Below, in pieces: positions 15,697-23,499 of a DNA stretch of 64,000 nt. Both the position numbers and the translations under genes were made by a program. The notes below the pieces were generated by a model. It worked only from the letters and a program-made list of their open reading frames with translations. It had not been told where the DNA came from and made no database searches. Source of the stretch: Gammaproteobacteria bacterium (GTDB taxonomy: Bacteria > Pseudomonadota > Gammaproteobacteria > Steroidobacterales > Steroidobacteraceae); assembly GCA_025350055.1 (NCBI GenBank), contig JANXYK010000021.1, positions 1 to 64,000 on the forward strand. The letters are read 5' to 3'. The number at the start of each line of letters is the position of its first letter. Position 1 is the stretch's first letter.

Positions 15697-16437
15697 ATGG
15701 CACCGAAAAACAACGCGCTGCGCCTGGCCACCGCCACCGCGAACTGCGACTGCTGCTTCATGGAGTCGCACTGCTGGCCCGGGATCGAGGCACACAGCGG
15801 CGAAGTGCTCGTCAAGCGCGAGCCGACGCTGATGGCGGAGAATGTGTTGTGGCGCGAAGGCGCGCAGTTCAACGGGCTGTATTTCGTGCGCAGCGGTGCC
15901 ATCAAGGTCTACGAGATCGACCTGAGTGGCGAAGAGCGCATTCTCCAGTTCGCCTTCGCGGGCGATCTGCTGGGCCTCGAGGCGCTGGCCGCGGGCCGCC
16001 ATGAGAACAGCGCCGTGGCGCTGATCGAGACCATGCTCTGCAAGCTCCCCTGGCCGCCGCCGGCGGACGACCGGGCGCTGCTCGAGCGTCTGCTCAAGCG
16101 CGCCAGCGTGCAGCTGCGCCAGCGCGCGCGTGCCACGCGGCTTGCGGATCCCGATGCTTCGGTGCGCAGTTTCCTGCACGAGATCGCCACGCACATTGGT
16201 CGCGAGGAGCGCGTGGGCGAGAATGTGTGGATACGCCAGCGCCTGCCGATGAGCCGGCTGGAAATCGGCCAGTACCTGGGCTACGCGGAAGAGACCGTCT
16301 GCCGCAGCATGCGCCGGCTGCAGAGCAACGGTGAACTGGAAGTGAGCGGCCGCACGCTACTGCTCAGGCAACCCCCCGTCGGCAGTGCGGCGACTGCGGT
16401 TCGCAGCGCGGGCAGAACAGAAACGCTCAGCGCGTAG
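15697..16437 (+). CDS. fnr: FNR-type oxygen-responsive regulator (Crp/Fnr family)
   Basis: 246 residues. The N-terminus carries Cys17, Cys20 and Cys26 in the C-x2-C-x5-C spacing of FNR (plus Cys19), and Cys115 in TMLCKLP matches the fourth [4Fe-4S] ligand. The cyclic-nucleotide-like beta-roll, dimer helix and C-terminal helix-turn-helix follow. The recognition helix reads EETVCRSM: Glu199 and Arg203 match FNR Glu209 and Arg213, but Ser212 is Cys202. A C-terminal tail of about 20 residues follows the HTH domain. Likely regulates anaerobic or microaerobic genes; half-site preference may differ from TTGAT. Confidence 0.88.
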   Translation: MAPKNNALRLATATANCDCCFMESHCWPGIEAHSGEVLVKREPTLMAENVLWREGAQFNGLYFVRSGAIKVYEIDLSGEERILQFAFAGDLLGLEALAAGRHENSAVALIETMLCKLPWPPPADDRALLERLLKRASVQLRQRARATRLADPDASVRSFLHEIATHIGREERVGENVWIRQRLPMSRLEIGQYLGYAEETVCRSMRRLQSNGELEVSGRTLLLRQPPVGSAATAVRSAGRTETLSA

Positions 16438-16447
16438 CACCGGCAGC

Positions 16448-16484
16448 GCGCGCCCCGGCAACGTGCGCCGGCAGCGCGGCGCGC
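16448..16484. terminator. GC-rich hairpin between convergent fnr and scoB
   Basis: GCGCGCC (16448-16454) can pair with GGCGCGC (16478-16484), with further GC pairing inside. It fills the 47-nt gap between convergent genes and may terminate both, though no T-run is present. Confidence 0.35.
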
Positions 16485-17132
16485 TCAGCGCTTCGGCGGC
16501 AGATCGAACTTCGCAGTGGTCTTGGCGCGGACTTCTTCCAGCGTAACGCCCGGCGCCATCTCCTGCAGCACGAAGGGCGCGTGCCGATCGGGCCGAGCGA
16601 ACACCGCCAGATCGGTGATCAGCTTGTCGACCACGTTGAGGCCGGTGAGCGGCAGATCGCAACGCGGCTTGAACTTGGCGCTGCCATCTTTCGAGGTGTG
16701 CTCCATCACCACGACCACGCGCTTCACACCCGCGACCAGGTCCATCGCGCCGCCCATGCCCTTGACCATCTTGCCCGGGATCATCCAGTTGGCCAGATCG
16801 CCGTTCTCGCCGACTTCCATCGCGCCAAGGATTGAAAGATCGATGTGCCCGCCGCGAATCATCCCGAAGCTGTCGGCCGAGGAAAAATACGACGAGGTCG
16901 GCAGCGCCGTGATGGTCTGCTTGCCGGCGTTGATGAGATCGGGATCTTCCTCGCCTTCGTAGGGGAACGGGCCCATGCCCAGCATGCCGTTCTCCGACTG
17001 CAGCACCACGCGCATGTTCGCGGGAATGTAGTTGGCCACCAGCGTCGGAATGCCGATGCCGAGGTTCACATAGAAGCCGTCACGCAGTTCCTGCGCGGCA
17101 CGGGCAGCAATCTCATCGCGCGACCAGGCCAT
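16485..17132 (-). CDS. scoB: 3-oxoacid CoA-transferase subunit B
   Basis: 215 residues. Family I CoA-transferase beta subunit with the catalytic Glu in [10 protein letters not shown] and nearby [14 protein letters not shown]. With ScoA it moves CoA from succinyl-CoA to acetoacetate, feeding ketone bodies or acyl chains into central metabolism. Its ATG overlaps the scoA stop by one base (TGATG). Confidence 0.94.
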   Translation of the reverse strand: MAWSRDEIAARAAQELRDGFYVNLGIGIPTLVANYIPANMRVVLQSENGMLGMGPFPYEGEEDPDLINAGKQTITALPTSSYFSSADSFGMIRGGHIDLSILGAMEVGENGDLANWMIPGKMVKGMGGAMDLVAGVKRVVVVMEHTSKDGSAKFKPRCDLPLTGLNVVDKLITDLAVFARPDRHAPFVLQEMAPGVTLEEVRAKTTAKFDLPPKR

Positions 17133-17884
17133 CAGCGTGCTCCCTGCGCGCCAGCAGGCGCACCCGCACCGGGGCGCTTGCGCACCGTACGATTCTCGAT
17201 GCTCTTCAGATAGCCCGACCCCTGGACGATGCGCTGGACAAAAATGCCCGGCGTGTGGATCTGATCGGGATCGAGCGTGCCGGGCTCGACCAGCTCTTCT
17301 ACTTCGGCCACCGTGACGCGACCCGCGGTCGCCATCATCGGATTGAAATTGCGCGCGGTCTTGCGATACACGAGATTGCCTTCGCTGTCGCCGCGCCAGG
17401 CCTTGACCAGCGAGAGATCGGCAACCAGGCCGGTCTCGAGCACGTAGATGTCGCCATTGACCGTGCGCTGCTCCTTGCCTTCGGCCACCAGCGTGCCGGC
17501 GCCGGTGCGCGTGTAGAAACCCCAGATGCCCGCGCCGCCGGCGCGTATACGCTCGGCCAGCGTGCCCTGCGGATTGAACTCGAGCTCGAGCTCGCCGGAA
17601 AGGTATTGGCGCTCGAACTCCTTGTTCTCGCCCACATAGGAGGAAATCATCTTGCGGATCTGGCGCGTCTTGAGCAGCGGACCGAGTCCGAACTCATCGA
17701 TGCCGGCGTTGTTTGAAACAACTGTAAGGTTCTTGGCACCCGAATCGCGCAGCGCGACGATCAGGTTCTCGGGAATGCCACACAGGCCGAAGCCGGCCGA
17801 CATCACGGTGATGCCATCGCTCACGACGCCCGCGAGTGCGGCGGCTGCGTCGGGGTAAACCTTGGGACCTTGGGGCTTACTCAT
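17132..17884 (-). CDS. scoA: 3-oxoacid CoA-transferase subunit A
   Basis: 250 residues. Family I CoA-transferase alpha subunit: [54 protein letters not shown] in outline, and the Gly-rich [15 protein letters not shown]. Works with ScoB. It follows arnD at a 60-nt gap on the same strand, so read-through from the arn operon is possible but a separate promoter in 17885-17944 is more likely. Confidence 0.94.
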   Translation of the reverse strand: MSKPQGPKVYPDAAAALAGVVSDGITVMSAGFGLCGIPENLIVALRDSGAKNLTVVSNNAGIDEFGLGPLLKTRQIRKMISSYVGENKEFERQYLSGELELEFNPQGTLAERIRAGGAGIWGFYTRTGAGTLVAEGKEQRTVNGDIYVLETGLVADLSLVKAWRGDSEGNLVYRKTARNFNPMMATAGRVTVAEVEELVEPGTLDPDQIHTPGIFVQRIVQGSGYLKSIENRTVRKRPGAGAPAGAQGAR

Positions 17885-17944
17885 GGCTGTAATCTCACTG
17901 GCAAATACCTGAAGCAGGCAAGCTCGTTGCCCGGGATTATTGCA

Positions 17945-18853
17945 TCAGGCTTGCTGGCAAGCCAGTTCGCCGCTGCGGCCGGGCACTGTTCCCGCCGCCA
18001 CTTCGCAGGCGGGCAGCGCATCGCGATCGAGCGTCGCGCAAAGCGTCGCCAGCGACACCAGTTCGTGCCCCTGCGCGGCCCAGCCCTCGATGAGGCGCCG
18101 CATCACTGGCAGCAACTTCATGCCCTCGAGCTCGGCATGCAGCGTGAACACTTCGCTGCCGCCACTTCTGCCACCGCGATGGCCCTCGGTGTGTGCGAGC
18201 AGCACTTCGTGCACGTTCTCGGCATTGCGCCCGTCCAGGCCGATCAGCTCGTCAAGGGTCGGCAGCGTGGTCGGCATCTGCAGCACGCGGCTGCGTCGGC
18301 CGTTGATCAACGGTACGAAGGGCGCGCTGCCGCGCGCATCGGAGGCATAGTCGAAACCCAGTTGTTCCTCGAGCGCCAATGCGGCCTCATTCATCTGCCA
18401 GCCGGCGGCGCCGTGGACCCGCGGCGCATCGCCGAAGATGCGCTGGAAGCACTCGATACCCAGACGCATCTGGCGTTCAGTCCAGGCCGCATCGCGACGC
18501 GCGACGAAATCCTGCCAGGCGATGTGGTCATAGCAATGCATGCCAACCTCGAAGCCGGCATCGCGCACCGCGCGCATCTGATCGCCCGCGCGCCGGCCGA
18601 TGTCGGGGCCGGGCAGCAAGGTGCCGTACAGCAGTGTGCGCAGGCCATAGTGTTCGAGCACCGAAGTGCGCGACACCTTGCCGAGGAAGCCGGGACGAAA
18701 CACCCTGCGGATCGCACGCCCAGTGTGATCGGGGCCGAGGCTGAATAGAAACGTGGCGCCGGCACCGGCCTGCTGCAACAAGCGCAGGAGAGGCGGCACG
18801 CCCTCGCGCGTACCGCGCAGGGTGTCGACATCCACCTTGAGTGCGATGCGCAC
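17945..18853 (-). CDS. arnD: 4-deoxy-4-formamido-L-arabinose-phosphoundecaprenol deformylase
   Basis: 302 residues, NodB-like polysaccharide deacetylase. It opens with LKVDVDTLRGTREGVPPLL, where the acidic pair binds metal, and has the ArnD-specific stretch GPDHTGRAIRRVFRPGFLGK and GMHCYDHIAWQDF. Removes the formyl group from the undecaprenyl-linked sugar in the periplasm-facing stage of the L-Ara4N pathway. Last gene of the arn operon, 3 nt after the dehydrogenase gene. Confidence 0.93.
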   Translation of the reverse strand: MRIALKVDVDTLRGTREGVPPLLRLLQQAGAGATFLFSLGPDHTGRAIRRVFRPGFLGKVSRTSVLEHYGLRTLLYGTLLPGPDIGRRAGDQMRAVRDAGFEVGMHCYDHIAWQDFVARRDAAWTERQMRLGIECFQRIFGDAPRVHGAAGWQMNEAALALEEQLGFDYASDARGSAPFVPLINGRRSRVLQMPTTLPTLDELIGLDGRNAENVHEVLLAHTEGHRGGRSGGSEVFTLHAELEGMKLLPVMRRLIEGWAAQGHELVSLATLCATLDRDALPACEVAAGTVPGRSGELACQQA

Positions 18854-18856
18854 CGT

Positions 18857-19903
18857 TCAGTCGATCAGATTCGAAGCCTGCGCAATCTGGCCGCGATAGG
18901 CCTCGAAGATCTGCTTGAGCGCATCGTGCATCGCGACCTTCGGCTCCCAGCCGAGCTCGCTCATCGTGTTGCTGATCTTCGGCACGCGATTGGTGACGTC
19001 CTGGTAACCCTTGCCGTAGTACTCGCCGGCCGTGGTGTCGAGCAGCTTCACTTTCTTGGCGTTGTCGCGGTACTCGGGATAGTCAGCCGCGAGCGCCAGC
19101 ATCTGCTCGGCCAGTTCGCGCACCGAGAAATTGTTGGCCGGATTGCCGATGTTGAAGATCTTGCGCGTCGCGCAGCCATCTTTATTGGCAATGATACGCA
19201 TCAGCGCATCGACGCCGTCGCTGATCGCCGTGAAGCAGCGCTTCTGCGCGCCGCCATCGACCAGCTTGATCGGCTCGCCGCGCGCGATGTGGCCGAGAAA
19301 CTGCGTAATCACGCGCGAGCTGCCCTCCTTGGCCGAGTGGATGTTGTCGAGGCCGGCGCCGATCCAGTTGAAGGGGCGGAACAGCGTGTAGTCGAGCTGG
19401 TTGCCGGCGCCGTAGGCGTAGATCACGCGATCGAGCAGCTGCTTGGAGCAGGCGTAGATCCAGCGCTGCTTGTCGATCGGGCCGTAGATCAGCTCCGAGC
19501 TGGAAGGATCGAACTCACTGTCGCGGCACATTCCGTAGACCTCGGAGGTCGAGGGGAACAGCACGCGTTTGCCGTATTTCACGCACTGGCGAATGATCGG
19601 CAGGTTGGCTTCGAAATCGAGCTCGAACACTTTCAGCGGCGCCTGCACGTAGGTCGCCGGGGTCGCGATCGCCACCAGCGGCAACACCACATCGCACTTG
19701 CGGACGTGGTATTCGATCCACTCCTTGTTGATGGTGATGTCGCCCTCGAAGAATTTCATGCGCGGGTTGGCGAGCAGCGGCTCGATGCGCTCGGAGTTCA
19801 TGTCCATGCCGAACACCTGCCAGTCGGTATCCTTGAGGATGCGTGCCGAGAGGTGGTGGCCGATGAAGCCGTTGACGCCGAGTATCAGTACTTTGGTAGC
19901 CAT
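18857..19903 (-). CDS. UDP-glucuronate decarboxylase (stand-alone ArnA dehydrogenase domain)
   Basis: 348 residues, NAD-dependent SDR: VLILGVNGFIGHHLSARIL at the start, Ser/Thr and Tyr-x3-Lys in STSEVYGM and YACSKQLLDRV, and RPFNWIGAGLD. It matches the C-terminal half of ArnA, which oxidises and decarboxylates UDP-glucuronate to UDP-Ara4O. In E. coli this domain is fused to the formyltransferase; here the two are separate genes. The formyltransferase gene lies just upstream with a 22-nt gap. Confidence 0.92.
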   Translation of the reverse strand: MATKVLILGVNGFIGHHLSARILKDTDWQVFGMDMNSERIEPLLANPRMKFFEGDITINKEWIEYHVRKCDVVLPLVAIATPATYVQAPLKVFELDFEANLPIIRQCVKYGKRVLFPSTSEVYGMCRDSEFDPSSSELIYGPIDKQRWIYACSKQLLDRVIYAYGAGNQLDYTLFRPFNWIGAGLDNIHSAKEGSSRVITQFLGHIARGEPIKLVDGGAQKRCFTAISDGVDALMRIIANKDGCATRKIFNIGNPANNFSVRELAEQMLALAADYPEYRDNAKKVKLLDTTAGEYYGKGYQDVTNRVPKISNTMSELGWEPKVAMHDALKQIFEAYRGQIAQASNLID

Positions 19904-19925
19904 GATATGAACCCGTCGATGTTGT

Positions 19926-20888
19926 TTATTTGAGGCCGTTCGTCAGCGGCAGGATCTTGTCGCCAAAGCGCGCGTGGAAGGCCGCAGCATCGCGCACTTG
20001 TCCGTCCAGTTCGAATTCCAGCAGGCGCAGCGCACCATCGGCGCACAGGGCCTGCACTTCGCCGCCGCGCCAGCACAGCCCGGGCGGCGCGCTGCCTGCG
20101 CCGCCGCCAGCGCCAGTGCCAATTCCGGCGCCAGCACTGGCGCCAATCGCCGTGCGCAGCACCCGCAGCGGCAACCCGCCTGCCAGCGCAAACGCGCCCG
20201 GATAAGGCGGCGCCACGGCACGCACCAGATTGTGCACGGCGCGCACCCCGAGGCGCCAGTCTATCGCACCATCGGCGGCGCTGCGCCCACCGTAATAGCT
20301 GCCTTGGCCCAGGTCCTGCGGACGCAACTGTGCGGTGTCCGCCACCAGACCCGGCAGCGCACGATTGAGGCTGATTTCGGCCGCCACGCAAACCTTACGG
20401 AATACTTCCACCGCCGTGTCATCCGGCAGGATCGGCACGGCTTCGGCATCGACAATGGCACCCGCATCGGGCTTGACCGTCATCGCATGCAGCGTCGCCC
20501 CGGTCTCAGTCTCGCCATTGAGCACCGCCCAGTTCACTGGCACGCGACCGCGGTACTTCGGCAGGAGCGAGCCGTGCATGTTGTAGGCGCCACGCGCGGG
20601 CATCGCGAGGATCTCAGAGCCCAGCATGTGGCGGTAATAGAAAGAGAACAGGAAGTCCGGGCGCGCGGCGCGCAGCTGCGCCAGGAACTCCGGCGTATTG
20701 GGATCGGCCGGCGTCGCAATCCTCAGCCTATGCCAGCGTGCATGCTGCGCCACGCTGGCGAACCAGATCTGCTCGGCCGGGTTGTCCTGGTGCGTGACCA
20801 CCAGTGGCACTTCGATACCCTGCGCCAGCAACACCCGCAGGCAGCGCACTCCCACATCGTGGTAGGCGAAGACTACCGCGCGTGTCAC
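19926..20888 (-). CDS. UDP-Ara4N formyltransferase (stand-alone ArnA formyltransferase domain)
   Basis: 320 residues, formyltransferase fold. Asn103, His105 and Asp141 in AYNMHGSLLPKYRGR and TVKPDAGAIVDAE correspond to the catalytic Asn-His-Asp set of ArnA. Adds a formyl group to UDP-L-Ara4N using 10-formyl-tetrahydrofolate. Residues 249-267 form a Gly/Ala-rich insertion in the C-terminal beta-barrel part. Overlaps arnC by 4 nt. Confidence 0.9.
   Translation of the reverse strand: MTRAVVFAYHDVGVRCLRVLLAQGIEVPLVVTHQDNPAEQIWFASVAQHARWHRLRIATPADPNTPEFLAQLRAARPDFLFSFYYRHMLGSEILAMPARGAYNMHGSLLPKYRGRVPVNWAVLNGETETGATLHAMTVKPDAGAIVDAEAVPILPDDTAVEVFRKVCVAAEISLNRALPGLVADTAQLRPQDLGQGSYYGGRSAADGAIDWRLGVRAVHNLVRAVAPPYPGAFALAGGLPLRVLRTAIGASAGAGIGTGAGGGAGSAPPGLCWRGGEVQALCADGALRLLEFELDGQVRDAAAFHARFGDKILPLTNGLK
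20092..20152 (-). repeat. Gly/Ala codon repeat in the formyltransferase gene
   Basis: A run of GGCGC/GCCGGC-rich units encodes GASAGAGIGTGAGGGAG-like residues, which are absent from the catalytic core of the family. Similar insertions occur in arnC and hutI. Confidence 0.5.
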
Positions 20889-21955
20889 GGCGGCGGCGCG
20901 CCGCCCGGCCGACGCTCGAGCACCGCGCCAATGATGTAACGCGGCCGGCGACGCACCTCTTCATAGATGCGGCCGATGTATTCGCCCAGCAGGCCGAGAC
21001 CGAACAGCGCGATGCCGATCAGCAGGAACGCGATCGCGAACAAAGTGAACATGCCCTGCTCGGCCGCGTTCGGACCAAACACCAGCCGGCGCACGATCAG
21101 GCCGATGCCAAACAGCACCGACAGAAACGACACCGCGGTGCCCAGCGCCGAGAAGATCTGCATCGGCACGATCGAGAAGCCGGTCATCAGATCGAAGTTC
21201 AGCTTGATCAGCTGCCAGATCGAATACTTGGATTCGCCGGCGCTGCGATCCTCGTGCCGCACCATGATCTCGGTCGGGCTGCCCGCAAAGGTATAAGCCA
21301 GCGCCGGCACGAAAGTGTTGTTCTCGCTGCACTGATTGATGGCATCGACAATGCTGCGCGCATAGCCGCGGAACATGCAGCCGTGGTCGCTGATGCGGAT
21401 CTTCGTGGTGCGCTCGCGCACGATGTTCACCAGGCGCGAGGCCCAGCGCCGCCAGGCCACGTCGTGGCGCTGCTTGCGGATGGTGCCGACGTAGTCGTGC
21501 CCGGCATCGAGCTCGGCCAGCACGCGACCGATTTCTTCCGGCGGATTCTGCAAATCGGCATCAAGCGTGATCAGGTATCTGCCGCGCGCCTGCGCAAAGC
21601 CGGCCAGGATCGCGCGATGCTGGCCGAAGTTGGCGGCGAACAGCACCACGCGCGTGACATCGCTGCGCTGCTCAAACTGTGCGCGCAGGATCGCCGCTGA
21701 ACTGTCGCGACTCCCATCGTTGACGAAGATGATCTCGTAGCTGCGCCCCAGTGCATCGAGTGCCGCATAGAGGCGCGCGAACAAGGCCGCGAGGCTGGCC
21801 TCTTCGTTGTAGACCGGAATCACCACGGAGATTTCGGGCATCGCAAAGCCCGGCGCGCCCGCGACACTCAGCGCGCCACCAACACTCGGCACGCCGCCAA
21901 TGCTCGGCACGCCGCCGAAATTCAGCTCGCCACTGGTGCCGGTCACTACGCTCAT
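20885..21955 (-). CDS. arnC: Undecaprenyl-phosphate 4-deoxy-4-formamido-L-arabinose transferase
   Basis: 356 residues from ATG 21955, which overlaps the arnB stop (ATGA). A GT2 glycosyltransferase domain (PEISVVIPVYNEEASL, LDADLQNPPEEI, ISDHGCMFRGY) is followed by two C-terminal transmembrane helices. Residues 12-38 are an unusual Gly/Val/Pro repeat before the normal family start MPEISVV; ATG 21841 is an alternative start that would remove it. Transfers the formylated sugar to undecaprenyl phosphate on the cytosolic face. Confidence 0.93.
   Translation of the reverse strand: MSVVTGTSGELNFGGVPSIGGVPSVGGALSVAGAPGFAMPEISVVIPVYNEEASLAALFARLYAALDALGRSYEIIFVNDGSRDSSAAILRAQFEQRSDVTRVVLFAANFGQHRAILAGFAQARGRYLITLDADLQNPPEEIGRVLAELDAGHDYVGTIRKQRHDVAWRRWASRLVNIVRERTTKIRISDHGCMFRGYARSIVDAINQCSENNTFVPALAYTFAGSPTEIMVRHEDRSAGESKYSIWQLIKLNFDLMTGFSIVPMQIFSALGTAVSFLSVLFGIGLIVRRLVFGPNAAEQGMFTLFAIAFLLIGIALFGLGLLGEYIGRIYEEVRRRPRYIIGAVLERRPGGAPPP
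21885..21916 (-). repeat. 18-nt period repeat at arnC 5' end
   Basis: The 14-mer CTCGGCACGCCGCC (plus-strand reading) occurs at 21885-21898 and 21903-21916, encoding GGVPS units. It extends ArnC ahead of its conserved start and is a candidate for slipped-strand expansion. Confidence 0.6.
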
Positions 21956-23094
21956 GCTGTGGCCCTTTGAGTACTCGCTGCCGCCAGCGCCGGGCCGATC
22001 GCGGCGCAGACGCGATCGACATCGCCATCCTGCATCGCCGGAAACAGCGGCAGGCTCACGGTGGCGCGGCCAATGCGCTCGGCGTGCGGGAATTCCCCAA
22101 CGCGATGACCGAGCTCGCGGAACAGGCTGAACAGATGCATCGCCGGATAATGCACGCCGCAACCGATGCCAGCCGCGCGCAGGTTCGCAATGAACGGCCC
22201 GCGCGCCGCCCACTCGGGCAGCAGGATCTGGAACATGTGCCAGTTGCTGTGCTCGAAATCAGCCAGCGGCAGCTCACAGCCGAGCGTACGATCGAAGCGC
22301 TCGAAGTAACGGCGCGCCAGTACCGCGCGGCGCTCGTTGAAAGTCTTGAGTGCCTTGAGCTGTCCGAGGCCGATGCAGGCCGCGATATCGGTCATGTTGT
22401 GCTTGCCGCCGGGCAGCGTGACATCCATGCCTTCCCAGCTGTCGCCGCGGCGCACCGCGCCCTGCAGCCGCCACAACTCGCATTGCCTGGCTTCGTCTTC
22501 ATTGTTGAGCACCAGGCAACCGCCTTCGCAGCTGGTGATGTTCTTGTTGGCGTGGAAGCTGATCGATACCAGATCGCCGATGCTGCCGATCGGCTTGCCG
22601 CCCCAGCTCGCGCCCATCGACTGCGCGGCATCTTCGATCACGCGCAGCTTGTGCTTGCGCGCGATCTCGTACAGACGATCGCGATCGACCGGGAGACCCG
22701 CGAGATCCACCGGGAACAAGGCGCGCGTGCGCGGCGTGATCGCCGCTTCGATGCGCTCGAGATCAATGTTGCGCGTGCGCGGATCGCAATCGACGAACAC
22801 CGGCTTGGCGCCAGCGCGCAGCACCACGTTCGCGGTTGCCACCCACGACAGCGGTGTCGTGATCACTTCGTCGCCGGCTTGCACGCCAATCATCGACAGC
22901 GCGATTTCCATGCCACCCGTAGCGGAGCTGAGCGCGCGCACCGGTCGGCCGCCGAACATGGCCGAGAGCTGCGCTTCGAATTCCTTCACCTTGGGGCCAC
23001 TGGTGATCCAGCCCGAGCGCAACACCTCGCCGACTGCAGCGATGGTGGCCTCGTCGATGGCCGGTCGGGTGAAGGGCAGGAAGGGCTGACTCAA
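21952..23094 (-). CDS. arnB: UDP-4-amino-4-deoxy-L-arabinose aminotransferase
   Basis: 380 residues, DegT/DnrJ/EryC1 PLP-dependent aminotransferase. Family blocks are clear: LRSGWITSGPKVKEFE near the start, SSATGGMEIAL, TTPLSWVATANVVLRAG, VIEDAAQSMGA, and the PLP Lys in SFHANKNITSCEGG. Converts UDP-Ara4O to UDP-L-Ara4N with glutamate. Length is typical. Start overlaps nothing; 21 nt separate it from the SMR gene upstream. Confidence 0.95.
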   Translation of the reverse strand: MSQPFLPFTRPAIDEATIAAVGEVLRSGWITSGPKVKEFEAQLSAMFGGRPVRALSSATGGMEIALSMIGVQAGDEVITTPLSWVATANVVLRAGAKPVFVDCDPRTRNIDLERIEAAITPRTRALFPVDLAGLPVDRDRLYEIARKHKLRVIEDAAQSMGASWGGKPIGSIGDLVSISFHANKNITSCEGGCLVLNNEDEARQCELWRLQGAVRRGDSWEGMDVTLPGGKHNMTDIAACIGLGQLKALKTFNERRAVLARRYFERFDRTLGCELPLADFEHSNWHMFQILLPEWAARGPFIANLRAAGIGCGVHYPAMHLFSLFRELGHRVGEFPHAERIGRATVSLPLFPAMQDGDVDRVCAAIGPALAAASTQRATA

Positions 23095-23115
23095 GCTCGG
23101 TACCTCAAAATCCGC

Positions 23116-23499
23116 TTAAGCATGAACCGCACTGCGCGCGACCAACCACACGCCGATGAGGATGATGCCGATGCCGACAAGGCGCCCCGCACTCAGGCTC
23201 TCGCCGAACAACCACCACGCGGCCAGCGCGTTCACCACATAGCCGACCGAGAGCATCGGGTAAGCTACGCTCACCTCGACGCGCGAGAGCGCCAGGATCC
23301 ACACCACCACGCTGATCGCGTAGCAGAACAGGCCGCCGATGATCGGCGCATTGAGCACCAGCCGGCCGGCGATCGCCATGGCGTTTGAGGCGCGCAGTTC
23401 GATGCCGGCGAGTGCGCCAGCGCCGGCCTTCAGCAGGAGCTGCGCTACAGCGTTCAGCAGCACTCCCGTGAGCACCAGCGCCAACTGCGAACCTTTCAT
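23116..23499 (-). CDS. SMR/EamA-type flippase subunit, ArnE-like
   Basis: 127 residues from ATG 23499, overlapping the arnT stop (ATGA). Four transmembrane helices in an SMR/EamA pattern (QLALVLTGVLLNAVAQLLLK; GGLFCYAISVVVWILALSRVEVSVAYP in outline; VGIGIILIGVWLVA). In the arn pathway ArnE and ArnF together flip the undecaprenyl-linked sugar. Only one such gene is present here, so it may work as a homo-oligomer. Confidence 0.82.
   Translation of the reverse strand: MKGSQLALVLTGVLLNAVAQLLLKAGAGALAGIELRASNAMAIAGRLVLNAPIIGGLFCYAISVVVWILALSRVEVSVAYPMLSVGYVVNALAAWWLFGESLSAGRLVGIGIILIGVWLVARSAVHA

Noticed and set aside
20885-22213. Longer ArnC start at 22213
   Set aside because: It would lie deep inside arnB; the ATG at 21955 overlaps the arnB stop in the usual ATGA manner.
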